A stretch of 64,000 nt of DNA, from positions 199,674-263,673 of the forward strand of contig NZ_CAKASM010000003.1 of assembly GCF_916858675.1 (NCBI RefSeq), given 5' to 3'. The stretch's first letter is position 1. Every line of letters begins with the position of its first letter. The position numbers and the translations under genes are program-made. Source of the DNA: Sphingomonas sp. Leaf21. Lineage in GTDB: Bacteria; Pseudomonadota; Alphaproteobacteria; Sphingomonadales; Sphingomonadaceae. Below the pieces are notes generated by a model. That model was not told the DNA's origin, did no database searches, and worked only from the letters and a program-made list of their open reading frames with translations. Positions 36,140 to 43,890 of the stretch are shown here, in pieces.

Positions 36140-36694
36140 GTGTCAGTGTGGCACAAACAAGGCGTGTCCGCCGAACGTCGCCCTCCAAAGCCACTCGATG
36201 GCCGATCTCTGGAGCATCTCGCGCTACGCTATGTCGAGCGGTTTGCGACGACCGAGGGGAAGCTCGTCGATTATTTGAACCGCAAGCTCCGCGAAAGGGG
36301 GTGGGCGGAGGCGGATCCGGCGTCCCCCACGGAGCTGGCGGCGCGGATGGTGGCGCTGGGCTATATCGACGACCGCGCCTATGCCGAGGCCAAGGCGGCA
36401 TCGCTGGCGCGGCGCGGGCTGGGCGCGCGGCGGGTGCGCCAGGCGTTGCAGGCGGCGCGGGTCGGCGTGGAGGATCATGAGGCGATCGCCCCGCAACTCG
36501 CCGAGGCGGCACGCGACGCGGCGCTGGCCTTCGCCCGGCGCAAGCGAATCGGTCCCTTCGGCGACGGCACGGCGGATCGTGCGCTGCGGGAGAAGCATTT
36601 CGCCGCGATGATGCGGGCGGGCCACGGAACGGCCCTGTCGCGCCGGATCGTCACCGCCGCGCCCGGCGATACGATCGACGAGGATTGTTATTGA
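36140..36694 (+). CDS. recX: RecX-family regulatory protein
   Basis: The 184-residue, helix-rich protein resembles RecX, which binds RecA filaments and limits their activity. Family features are LEHLALRYVERFATTEGKLVDYL, the paired ERGWAE and GYIDDRAYAEAKAASLARRGLGARRVRQAL, and a C-terminal repeat of the helical module. recA is not in this window. The start is GTG (36140; 36146 is an alternative). It is divergent from the acyl-AMP ligase gene. Confidence 0.85.
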   Translation: MSVWHKQGVSAERRPPKPLDGRSLEHLALRYVERFATTEGKLVDYLNRKLRERGWAEADPASPTELAARMVALGYIDDRAYAEAKAASLARRGLGARRVRQALQAARVGVEDHEAIAPQLAEAARDAALAFARRKRIGPFGDGTADRALREKHFAAMMRAGHGTALSRRIVTAAPGDTIDEDCY

Positions 36695-36820
36695 TCCAGA
36701 ACAGGATCGGCCGTGCCGCAAGGGATGGGCGGCGGGTTCCGTCCCACTCCGGACCAGCAAAAGTGACCGCTTCGCATTGCAGGCGCGAACAATGGTGCTA
36801 GCAATAGCGACAAGGGTGCG

Positions 36821-37393
36821 ATGATGCTGGATGAAACGCCAATCAACGGGGGCGGCATCGACGGCGAGACGGCGGAAACGGCCGTAGGGCTGGCGGGGGT
36901 CGTCAAATGGTTCGACGTGACGCGGGGTTTCGGCTTCGTCGTGGCGGACGATCCGCTTTATGGTGACGTGCTGGTGCACTTCACCGTGTTGCAGCCGCAT
37001 GGCCGCCGGAGCCTGCCCGAGGGGGCGAGGGTCGAGGTGCTGGCGGTGCGCGGCGGCCGGGGCTATCAGGCGCGACAGGTCGTCGCGATCGACCTCAGCC
37101 ATGCCGTGCCCGAACAGGCGAAGCGCCCCCGCGCCGCTGACCGCGTCGATCCGGTCGCACTGGTCGAGGAAGCCGGGGCGCCCGAGGGGGTCGTGGTCAA
37201 ATGGTTCAACCGGCTCAAAGGCTATGGCTTTCTGCTGCGCGACCGTGATGGCGCCGATATCTTCGTGCACATGGAGACGCTGCGGCGTGGCGGGATCGTC
37301 GATGTCGAACCCGGCCAGTCGTTCGCCGCGCGGATCGTCGACGGACCCAAGGGGCCGCTGGCGGTCGTCGTGTCGGAACGAGACGCAGCATGA
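36821..37393 (+). CDS. Cold-shock protein with two cold-shock domains
   Basis: The 190-residue protein carries two cold-shock (OB-fold, RNA/DNA-binding) domains: about 24-90 with VVKWFDVTRGFGFVV and DVLVHFTVLQ, and about 123-188 with VVKWFNRLKGYGFLL and DIFVHMETLR. Both RNP1-like (GFGFV, GYGFL) and RNP2-like (LVHF, FVHM) motifs are kept. Double-domain proteins of this kind are common in alphaproteobacteria. The ATG follows AAGGGTG. It overlaps the DUF192 gene by 4 nt. Confidence 0.93.
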   Translation: MMLDETPINGGGIDGETAETAVGLAGVVKWFDVTRGFGFVVADDPLYGDVLVHFTVLQPHGRRSLPEGARVEVLAVRGGRGYQARQVVAIDLSHAVPEQAKRPRAADRVDPVALVEEAGAPEGVVVKWFNRLKGYGFLLRDRDGADIFVHMETLRRGGIVDVEPGQSFAARIVDGPKGPLAVVVSERDAA

Positions 37394-37914
37394 CCGGGGT
37401 GATGCGGCTCGGCGCCCTGGCGTTGACGCTCCTGCTGGCTGGCGTCGGACTTGCAGGCTGTTCCAAACCGGCCTCGGATACGTCGTCGTCCGCGACGGGG
37501 GCTCCCACCACGCTGGATGGGCGGAAGGTCGCGACCGTGCCGGTGACCGTGACTACCGCGCAGGGCAAGCACGTCTTCCACGTCGAACCTGCGCGCACCA
37601 CCGCCGAACAGGCGCAGGGGCTGATGTACCGGACCGACCTGAAGCCCGACGGCGGCATGTTGTTCGCGCCCTACCCGCCCGAGGGCGGCGGCCCGCGTGT
37701 GGCCGAATTCTGGATGAAGAACACGCCGACCTCGCTCGACATCCTCTTCATCCGCGCGGACGGCTCGATCGCGCGCATCGCGGAGAACACCCCGCCGTTC
37801 AGCGAGGGCAAGATCCCCTCGGGCGAGCCGGTGGCCGCCGTGCTGGAACTGGTCGGAGGTCGCGCGGCGGAACTGGGCATTTCGGAGGGCGACTCCGTCT
37901 CCTGGCCGCGCTGA
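37390..37914 (+). CDS. DUF192 family lipoprotein
   Basis: The 174-residue protein has a lipoprotein signal (LLLAGVGLAGC, lipidated C24) and a DUF192 domain: TTAEQAQGLMYRTDLKPDGGMLF, EFWMKNTPTSLDILFI and ELGISEGDSV. It should be anchored to a membrane facing the periplasm; the function of DUF192 is unknown. The ATGA overlap couples it to the cold-shock gene. Its stop is followed by a repeat array. Confidence 0.9.
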   Translation: MTGVMRLGALALTLLLAGVGLAGCSKPASDTSSSATGAPTTLDGRKVATVPVTVTTAQGKHVFHVEPARTTAEQAQGLMYRTDLKPDGGMLFAPYPPEGGGPRVAEFWMKNTPTSLDILFIRADGSIARIAENTPPFSEGKIPSGEPVAAVLELVGGRAAELGISEGDSVSWPR

Positions 37915-37988
37915 GCCGATCGCGGCGGAGGGGATGGCCTGACCCCGGGCCGCTCCCTTCCCGCAAGGGTAAGGTCTGAGCCTAGATC

Positions 37989-38385
37989 GCTCCCCTCCCG
38001 CAGGCGGGAGGGGTTGGGGGAGGGCGGGGTGTCTCACCGAGACGATCCGCCCGTGGCGGAGCCCCCACCCCAAACCCCTCCCCCCTGCCGGGAGGAGGGG
38101 CTTACGCCCGAGTCCCGGTTCGGCGATAACGTTCGCGAACCTGCGAGCCTCCGCCCCTGCGCCGCTCCCCTCCCGCAGGCGGGAGGGGTTGGGGGAGGGG
38201 GGGTGTCTCACCGAGACGATCGCCCGTGGCGGAGCCCCCACCCCAAACCCCTCCCCCCTGCCGGGAGGAGGGGCTTACACCCAAGTCCCGGTTCGGCCAT
38301 GACGTTCGCGAACCTGCGAGCCTCCGCCCTACGCCGCTCCCCTCCCGCAGGCGGGAGGGGCTGGGGGAGGGCGCGGTGTCTCACC
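37989..38385. repeat. Tandem array of palindromic repeats upstream of the NDUFA12 gene
   Basis: The module gctcccctcccgcaggcggg starts at 37989, 38164 and 38336, giving periods of 175 and 172 bp. Each full unit also has a second hairpin (cccctcccccctgccgggagg), the phrase tgtctcaccgagacga, and gttcgcgaacctgcgagcctccgcc. The third unit is cut short. It shares hairpins with the 18.4-kb array but has different linkers. The other bases of this 560-bp gap show no gene. Confidence 0.88.
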
Positions 38386-38474
38386 GAGGCCGACTCTCCC
38401 GGCAAAGCCCCCTATTCCCGCGCCGGATGCGAACGCGGTTGAAGGGCGGCGAGAGGCGGGCTACACGGCGCGTC

Positions 38475-38867
38475 ATGGGCATCAACCTCAATCCCTTCAC
38501 CTGGTGGAACGGCGCCACCATCGGCACCTGGTTCGGTCTGCGCGGCAAGGCGCAGGTGGGCGAGGATGCGCACGGCAACGTCTATTATGAGGGCGGTCGC
38601 GATACCGCCGGTCGTCCGCGCCGCTGGGTGATCTATAACGGTCCGAACGATGCCAGCCGGGTTCCGGCGGAATGGTTCAGCTGGCTGCATCATCAGGTCG
38701 AGGACGTGCCCGACCGCTCGCTGCCGCCGCGTCGCGCCTGGCAGAAGCCCGCCTTGCCCAACATGACCGGCACCGCCATGGCCTATCGCCCGTCGGGCGC
38801 GCTCGAAAAGGGTGGGCAGCGTGCCGCCGCGACCGGCGACTATGAAGCCTGGACGCCCGAGGGGTGA
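38475..38867 (+). CDS. NADH:ubiquinone oxidoreductase accessory subunit, NDUFA12 family
   Basis: The 130-residue protein is the alphaproteobacterial homolog of the complex I supernumerary subunit NDUFA12 (B17.2). Marks are FTWWNGATIGTWFGLRGKA, GNVYYEG, RRWVIYNGPNDASRVPAEW and the C-terminal YEAWTPEG. It sits peripherally on complex I at the cytoplasmic side. It overlaps the DUF2155 gene by 4 nt (GTGA), a pairing that is widespread in alphaproteobacteria. Confidence 0.95.
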   Translation: MGINLNPFTWWNGATIGTWFGLRGKAQVGEDAHGNVYYEGGRDTAGRPRRWVIYNGPNDASRVPAEWFSWLHHQVEDVPDRSLPPRRAWQKPALPNMTGTAMAYRPSGALEKGGQRAAATGDYEAWTPEG

Positions 38868-39532
38868 AGACCGCTCGCTGGCTGGCCGGTGCCGTGCTGG
38901 CCGCCGCACTGGGGGTCGGGGGCTGGTTCGGTTACCAGTCGCTGACCCATAAGGACGCGTCCGCCGGAGACGAATCGGCGGTCAGCCAGATCCTGCCCGA
39001 CCGTCCCGGCGGCGGTTCGGGTATCGAGTCGGTCGATGCGGGTCAGATGGCGCTTCCGAGCGGCGGGACGCCGATGGCGCAGCGCGTCGCGGTCGTCGGC
39101 CTGCTCAACAAGCGCAACGGCGTCGCGCGTGACCTGACGCTGAAGCCCGGTCAGGCGATTCGGGTCGGCGACGTCGTCGTCCGCCTGCGCGCCTGTGAGA
39201 AGACCGCCTCCTGGGAGCCCGAGCAACTGACCGGCGCGTTCGTCCAGCTCGACGTGCGCGGAGCGGATCAGCGGTGGCAGCGCGCCTTTTCGGGCTGGCT
39301 CTACAAGGAGCGTCCGGCGCTCAACGTCGTCCAGCACCCGGTCTACGACGTCTGGGCCAAGAGCTGCACGATGTCCTGGCCAGAGACCGGCCCCGACACC
39401 GTCCCGGCGGCGACGCCGGGCGCCGCGCCCAAGCGGTCGAGCGCGGCGAAGTCGCCCGGCGCGGAGGCACCCGAGCCCGACGCCCCCGGCGCGACGACCC
39501 CGGCCAATGCATCGGACAACAGCGCGACATAA
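38864..39532 (+). CDS. DUF2155 family membrane-anchored protein
   Basis: The 222-residue protein has an N-terminal membrane anchor or signal (about residues 5-24) and a DUF2155 domain (about 70-175) with GLLNKRNGVARDLTLKPGQ, LRACEKTASWEPE and YDVWAKSCT, followed by a Pro/Ala-rich tail. The function is unknown; the domain is probably periplasmic. The start is GTG overlapping the upstream stop. Its last 190 bases overlap the 3' end of aat on the other strand, where the low-complexity tail is encoded. Confidence 0.9.
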   Translation: MKTARWLAGAVLAAALGVGGWFGYQSLTHKDASAGDESAVSQILPDRPGGGSGIESVDAGQMALPSGGTPMAQRVAVVGLLNKRNGVARDLTLKPGQAIRVGDVVVRLRACEKTASWEPEQLTGAFVQLDVRGADQRWQRAFSGWLYKERPALNVVQHPVYDVWAKSCTMSWPETGPDTVPAATPGAAPKRSSAAKSPGAEAPEPDAPGATTPANASDNSAT

Positions 39533-40101
39533 TCGTCCCGCCCGATCTCGACCGCGCCCATGGTCGACAGATGCGGGGTCTGGAACTGGCAGTCGAGCAG
39601 GCTGTAGCCCCCGGCGCGCAACCGGGCGACCAGCCAGGTCAGCGCGACCTTGGACGCGTCGGTCCGGCGGCTGACCATCGATTCGCCGAAAAAGGCGCGG
39701 CCCAGGCTGAGGCCGTAGAGGCCGCCGACCAGCTCGTCGCCGTCCCAGCATTCGATCGAATGCGCGAAGCCCATGTCGAACAGGTCGATGAAGACGCGCT
39801 CGATCGCATAGTTGATCCAGGTCTCGGGACGGTCGGGCACGCTTTCGGCGCACAGCCGGATGATCGATTCGAACGCGGTGTCCGCCGTCACCCGGAACCG
39901 GTCGCCCGCCACCGTCTTGCGTAACGAGCGGGACAGATGAAACGCATCGAGCGGCAGCACGGCGCGCTTGCGCGGCTCGACCCAATAGACATGCTCGGTA
40001 TCGCGCGTGTCGGCCATCGGGAACACCCCGACGGCATAGGCGCCCAGCACGAGATGGGGGGTCAGCCGCTCATTGGCGCCGGATCCCGCGCGACGGCTCA
40101 T
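39343..40101 (-). CDS. aat: Leucyl/phenylalanyl-tRNA-protein transferase
   Basis: Aat adds leucine or phenylalanine to proteins with N-terminal lysine or arginine, marking them for ClpS-dependent degradation. The 252-residue protein contains AYAVGVFPMAD, VYWVEPRKRAVLPL, FHLSRSLRKT, ETWINYAI, GFAHSIECWDGDELVGGLYG and GYSLLDCQFQTPHLSTMGA. The ATG at 40101 overlaps the ParA stop by 4 nt. Its C-terminal extension after residue about 205, ending in IVQLLAQTS, is longer than in E. coli Aat and overlaps the DUF2155 gene by 190 bp. Confidence 0.95.
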   Translation of the reverse strand: MSRRAGSGANERLTPHLVLGAYAVGVFPMADTRDTEHVYWVEPRKRAVLPLDAFHLSRSLRKTVAGDRFRVTADTAFESIIRLCAESVPDRPETWINYAIERVFIDLFDMGFAHSIECWDGDELVGGLYGLSLGRAFFGESMVSRRTDASKVALTWLVARLRAGGYSLLDCQFQTPHLSTMGAVEIGRDDYVALLSDALAGVVAPGASGSGASAPGDFAALDRLGAAPGVAAGTVSGPVSGQDIVQLLAQTS

Positions 40102-40811
40102 GATCTGGCCAGCCGCCGTTCGATCGCCTGCCATAACCGGGCATAGGCCTGTGCCGCGGCGCTACGCGGGGCGAAGCCGCCGATGGGCGCGCGGCGTTCG
40201 CCCATCGCCTCGACCAGGCTGGCCATCGGAATGACCGGCCAGTCGGGGTGCGCCGCCAGAGCCTCGGCATGGAGCCTGCGGCGGCGGTCCGCCATGACGT
40301 GCACCGGCATGATCGGCACCCGGCCCCGGACATGACCGTCGACCACCTCCAGCGCGCGGGTGGCGAGCGCCGAGGGGACGACCGGCACGACGATCAGGTC
40401 GACCGCGCGAAGCATCTGCTCGGTGGTTTCGGTCAGCCCCGGCGGGCAGTCGAGAATCACCCGGTCGAACCCGGCGAGCCGTTCGATCAGCTTGCTCAGC
40501 CGCTTCTTCTTGTCGATCCGGTGGAACAGCAGATCGAGCCCGCGCAGCGAGTCGTCCGCGCCGAGCAGCGATAGTCGGGGAATGGCGGTGGGACGGATCA
40601 GGCGGTCGACCGCGATATCCTGTGCAAAGACCGCCTGCGCCTGATCGCCCGGCGCGGCGCCGCCGAGCAGCCATGTCGAGGCAGCTTGCGGATCGAGGTC
40701 CCATAACAGCGTCCGCCGCGCCGCGAGCATGGCGGCGCACCAGCCGAGATTGACGGCCATGCTGGTCTTTCCGACGCCGCCCTTCAGGCTGTAGATCGCG
40801 ATCGCGGCCAC
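40098..40811 (-). CDS. Orphan ParA/MinD-family ATPase
   Basis: The roughly 237-residue protein has a deviant Walker A motif KGGVGKTS (residues 10-17), Walker A' LLWDLDPQAAST and Walker B VILDCPPGL, the signature of ParA-type dimerising ATPases that position cargo. No parB gene is adjacent. I favour the GTG at 40811 because GGGAGG lies 12 bases upstream (+strand 40824-40829); GTG 40838 is possible but has the GGGAGG inside the gene. It is translationally coupled to aat. Its cargo cannot be told from the sequence. Confidence 0.85.
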   Translation of the reverse strand: MAAIAIYSLKGGVGKTSMAVNLGWCAAMLAARRTLLWDLDPQAASTWLLGGAAPGDQAQAVFAQDIAVDRLIRPTAIPRLSLLGADDSLRGLDLLFHRIDKKKRLSKLIERLAGFDRVILDCPPGLTETTEQMLRAVDLIVVPVVPSALATRALEVVDGHVRGRVPIMPVHVMADRRRRLHAEALAAHPDWPVIPMASLVEAMGERRAPIGGFAPRSAAAQAYARLWQAIERRLARS

Positions 40812-40843
40812 CGGTATTTCCGACCTCCCAGATATCACGCCAC

Positions 40844-40874
40844 GAAAAAGGCCGACGGAGATATCTCCGCCGGC
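40844..40874 (-). terminator. Rho-independent terminator after the small lipoprotein gene
   Basis: The minus strand shows two 12-base arms (40863-40874 and 40851-40862; one G-U pair) that adjoin directly, followed by C and five T residues (complement of 40845-40849). It separates the lipoprotein gene from the ParA gene. Confidence 0.8.
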
Positions 40875-40932
40875 CGGCTTTCGATCAAGTCCCTATCGTC
40901 GGTCGGCCGACGGGGGGATCGGATAGCGCCAA

Positions 40933-41319
40933 TCAGACGTGGCAGCTCTGCGCCGCCTTCTTCGGCGTGGTCAGGGTGATCGACTTCTCGTCGCCGGTCA
41001 GCTTCCAGCCGCCCTCGGCGGTCTTGGGCTCGCCAGCGGCGGACGCCTTGAGCACGACGGGGGTCTCGCCTTCCTTCAGGCGGACATTGGCCTGCTTGTC
41101 GCCCTGGAAGAAGGTGACGAAGACGAGGCTGTTGTCCTTGCAGCGGAAGCTCTTGTCCGCCTTGATCGCAGGCGGAAGTTCGATCGGCGCGCGGTTGGCG
41201 AGGACGTTGGCCATCGGGTCGGGATTGGTGTCGACGACCTCGGGCTGGCTGGGCTTGGAATTGCACGCTGCAAGGGCGAGCAGCGGTGCGGCGATCAGGA
41301 CGGGGAGGAGGCTTTTCAT
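40933..41319 (-). CDS. Small lipoprotein, weakly MliC-like
   Basis: The 128-residue protein has a lipoprotein signal (LALAAC, lipidated C19). The mature part has two cysteines (one in SFRCKDN, one in the final SCHV) and a pattern resembling MliC lysozyme-inhibitor domains: FRCKDNSLVFVTFF, QANVRLKEGETPVVL, GGWKLTG. This similarity is weak, so lysozyme inhibition is only a possibility. Confidence 0.72.
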   Translation of the reverse strand: MKSLLPVLIAAPLLALAACNSKPSQPEVVDTNPDPMANVLANRAPIELPPAIKADKSFRCKDNSLVFVTFFQGDKQANVRLKEGETPVVLKASAAGEPKTAEGGWKLTGDEKSITLTTPKKAAQSCHV

Positions 41320-41478
41320 AGCGAGGTGGTGCTTCGCAAATGCAGCAACCCGGCGTCAAGCATGACGTGCATGACCGGCAACGAATGTCCGGGATTCGGG
41401 CGCGCTGTGCGTCGCGCTTGACCGACCCCAAGCAAGGCTTGGCTTGCCGTGTCGCGGGGCAAGCGCCATCTAGCGGCT

Positions 41479-42444
41479 ATGGACGTGACCCCCGATACGC
41501 TGGCCCTGATCGGCAACACCCCGCTCGTGCGACTGAAGGGGCCGAGCGAGGCCACCGGCTGCGACATCTTCGGTAAGTGTGAATTCGCCAATCCGGGCGC
41601 CAGCGTGAAGGATCGCGCCGCGCTGTTCATCGTCGAGGATGCGGAGGCGCGGGGACAGCTTCGCCCGGGCGGCACCATCGTCGAAGGGACGGCGGGCAAT
41701 ACCGGCATCGGGCTGGCGCTGGTCGCCAATGCCAAGGGCTACCGCACGATCATCGTGATGCCCGAGACCCAGAGCCGCGAGAAGATGGACACGTTGCGTG
41801 CACTGGGGGCCGAACTGGTCCTGGTGCCTGCCGCGCCCTATTCGAGCCCCTGTCACTTCGTCCACACCTCGCGCCGGATCGCCGAGGAAACGGACAATGC
41901 GATCTGGGCCAACCAGTTCGACAATATCGCCAACCGCCGCGCGCATATCGTGGGAACGGCGGAGGAGATCTGGAACCAGATGGGCGGACGGATCGACGGC
42001 TTCACCTGCGCGGCGGGGACCGGCGGTACGCTGGCGGGTGTCGGGCTGGGGCTGAAGGCGCACGACGAATCGGTGACGATCGCGCTGAGCGATCCGCATG
42101 GCGCCGCGCTGTACGATTATTATGCGCATGGCGAATTGAAGTCGGAAGGCTCGTCGGTCGCCGAGGGCATCGGGCAGGGGCGGATCACCGCCAATCTGGA
42201 AGGCGCGCCGATCGATACCCAGTACCGCCTTTCGGATGCCGAGGGCTGGTATTGGGTGCAGCGGCTACTCAGCGAGGAGGGGCTGTGCCTGGGCCTGTCG
42301 TCGGGGATCAACGTGGCCGGTGCGGTCGCATTGGCGCGGACGCTCGGGCCCGGTAAGCGTATCGCAACCATTTTGTGCGATACGGGGTTTCGCTACCTCT
42401 CCACGCTTCACAACCCGGCGTGGCGAACCGAGAAGGGGCTGTGA
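41479..42444 (+). CDS. cysK: Cysteine synthase A (O-acetylserine sulfhydrylase)
   Basis: This PLP enzyme makes cysteine from O-acetylserine and sulfide. The 321-residue protein has the cofactor lysine K44 in NPGASVKDRAA, the phosphate loop AAGTGGTLAGVG, and TAGNTGIGLALVA. The C-terminal CDTGFRYLSTLHNPAW is typical of this subgroup. The ATG at 41479 begins the conserved IGNTPLVRL-containing domain; a GTG ten codons upstream is less likely. Its stop is 65 bp before a small membrane protein gene. Confidence 0.93.
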   Translation: MDVTPDTLALIGNTPLVRLKGPSEATGCDIFGKCEFANPGASVKDRAALFIVEDAEARGQLRPGGTIVEGTAGNTGIGLALVANAKGYRTIIVMPETQSREKMDTLRALGAELVLVPAAPYSSPCHFVHTSRRIAEETDNAIWANQFDNIANRRAHIVGTAEEIWNQMGGRIDGFTCAAGTGGTLAGVGLGLKAHDESVTIALSDPHGAALYDYYAHGELKSEGSSVAEGIGQGRITANLEGAPIDTQYRLSDAEGWYWVQRLLSEEGLCLGLSSGINVAGAVALARTLGPGKRIATILCDTGFRYLSTLHNPAWRTEKGL

Positions 42445-42509
42445 GGTGCGGCCGCCCTCGGTCCTAAAGGTCGACAGGACGCCGGGCGCAGGATAGTGAC
42501 GTCGTATCC

Positions 42510-42788
42510 ATGAAATCACCCGACCATCATCATATCATGCAACGCGTGAAAGTCGGTATGATCGGCCTGGCTTCGGTGATCCTGCTGATCGCGATCGCCA
42601 GCACCATTCTCGGCTCGCTCAACCGCGACGAGCCGCCGGTCGCCGCCGCCGGTGCCGCGCAGTCGAACATGGTCGCCGACATGTCGATGACCAACAGCAT
42701 CGCCCCCGCCACCAACGAGCCGCTCGCCGAACTCGGCGTCGCGCCCGCGCAGGTCAATAACCAGGCACCCGCCGAACAGCCGCGCTGA
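42510..42788 (+). CDS. Small single-helix membrane protein, unknown function
   Basis: The 92-residue protein has a histidine-containing N-terminus, one membrane helix (about residues 12-36, VGMIGLASVILLIAIAST), and an Ala/Pro/Asn-rich tail with no recognisable domain. Codon use looks like that of its neighbours. It may be co-transcribed with cysK. I do not recognise a family. Confidence 0.6.
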   Translation: MKSPDHHHIMQRVKVGMIGLASVILLIAIASTILGSLNRDEPPVAAAGAAQSNMVADMSMTNSIAPATNEPLAELGVAPAQVNNQAPAEQPR

Positions 42789-42973
42789 TACGGACGCCGT
42801 TGACCTCGTCTTTGCCGAGGCAAAGGCCCGGTCGGGGCTTGGTGAAGGGCGATGGCCGCGATGGCGTGCGCGACGCTTTGGCTCGCCCAACTACTGACCC
42901 AAGCGGCGCTTGCCGACGAGCCGACACGCTTCGCTGACCCTCTCCGCTGTCCAGGGGGGAGGTAGGAAAAGCC

Positions 42974-43049
42974 GAGTCTGACTCGCGATTCTTGTCCGGA
43001 GTCGCGCGGTCGATGGCTCTGCACGACCCCGAACGGGCTGGATCGACTC
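42974..43049. promoter_or_regulatory. Cluster of five GANTC methylation sites upstream of the dcw cluster
   Basis: GANTC occurs at 42974, 42980, 42987, 42999 and 43045. At the base composition of this window about one site per 330 bp is expected by chance. GANTC is the target of the cell-cycle methyltransferase CcrM, and GcrA activates promoters carrying methylated GANTC in Caulobacter. The remaining bases between the small membrane protein and mraZ (42789-43365) hold this cluster, the repeats at 43107-43246 and no convincing gene. Confidence 0.6.
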
Positions 43050-43106
43050 CATATTCGTGGTTAACGCGCATCAAGATCCCATCCGATTGCGGGGCTCGAA
43101 AATGCC

Positions 43107-43246
43107 GGGGAAAATCGGGGAAATGCTGCGTTCTTGGCGGATTTCCGCCGCTCCCCCGATAGTTGGCAAAAGCCGCGATCCCCTTTGGCGCCCGGCCGTT
43201 CGTCGCATATTCGAGGATTTGACCACCATTTCCCCGATTATCCCCA
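43107..43246. promoter_or_regulatory. GGGGA direct repeats and their inverted copy upstream of mraZ
   Basis: Two GGGGAAA boxes are spaced exactly 10 bp apart (43107 and 43117). A perfect 13-bp inverted repeat, aatcggggaaatg, links 43113-43125 with 43227-43239. The right copy also has two boxes at 10-bp spacing on the minus strand (tccccgattatcccc). MraZ is known to bind direct repeats of TGGGN-type boxes with 10-bp periodicity upstream of its own gene, so these may be its operators. Confidence 0.5.
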
Positions 43247-43365
43247 AAAATCCCGTTGCCTCCCGCATGGCCTAGCGATACACCCATATCCAACAGAGGG
43301 GCAGGCTCACTGTTATCCAGAAATGGTCGGAACGCGGCGATGGTCGGGTTTCGAAACGGTGGGGC

Positions 43366-43890
43366 ATGCGCGCCATGCGCGAGGTTGGCGTGTCCGAGAG
43401 GGGTTTGTATCAGGGAAGTGGCATTGGCCTTGTCGACGACAAGGGTCGCGTTGCCATCCCTAACGCACTCCGCTCCACACTCGCCCAGAACGCGCCGCGC
43501 CCCGACGGAAAGGATGGCGGGACCATCATCATCGCGGTCCACGAAACCGAGCGCTGTCTGATCGCCTATGACCCGGGTTATGTTGCCGTGCTGAAGAAGG
43601 AGCTGGACGCGCGGACCGAGATGTCGCGCGGGCCCGACGGCCGTATCGACTATAACATCAAGCGCGACCTGGCGAATGGCGAGGCGGTGCCGTTCGACGG
43701 ATCGGGCCGCTTCATCATGCCGGGCTTTCCGCGCTTCCATGCCGGGATCGCGGGCCACGCCTTCTTCTGGGGCACGTTCGACTATATCGAAATCTGGGAT
43801 CCCAAGACGCTGGTCGAGACGCCGGGCCTGCCCCCGAAGATGATCTCGGCCGCGCGCTTCCACTGCCATGAAAAGGGGATCGCCCTGTGA
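43366..43890 (+). CDS. mraZ: Transcriptional regulator MraZ
   Basis: MraZ is a SpoVT/AbrB-fold DNA-binding protein that represses or tunes the dcw cluster it heads. The first of two repeats is visible as [16 protein letters not shown]; the second covers [13 protein letters not shown]. The 174-residue length is slightly above average. Possible starts are ATG 43366, ATG 43375 and GTG 43387; the first has GGTGGGG in front. The stop overlaps the rsmH start by 4 nt. Confidence 0.9.
   Translation: MRAMREVGVSERGLYQGSGIGLVDDKGRVAIPNALRSTLAQNAPRPDGKDGGTIIIAVHETERCLIAYDPGYVAVLKKELDARTEMSRGPDGRIDYNIKRDLANGEAVPFDGSGRFIMPGFPRFHAGIAGHAFFWGTFDYIEIWDPKTLVETPGLPPKMISAARFHCHEKGIAL

Noticed and set aside
43071..43268. 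65-codon minus-strand frame upstream of mraZ
   Set aside because: It has no ribosome-binding site or family, and it falls on the GGGGA repeats, which better explain the sequence pattern.
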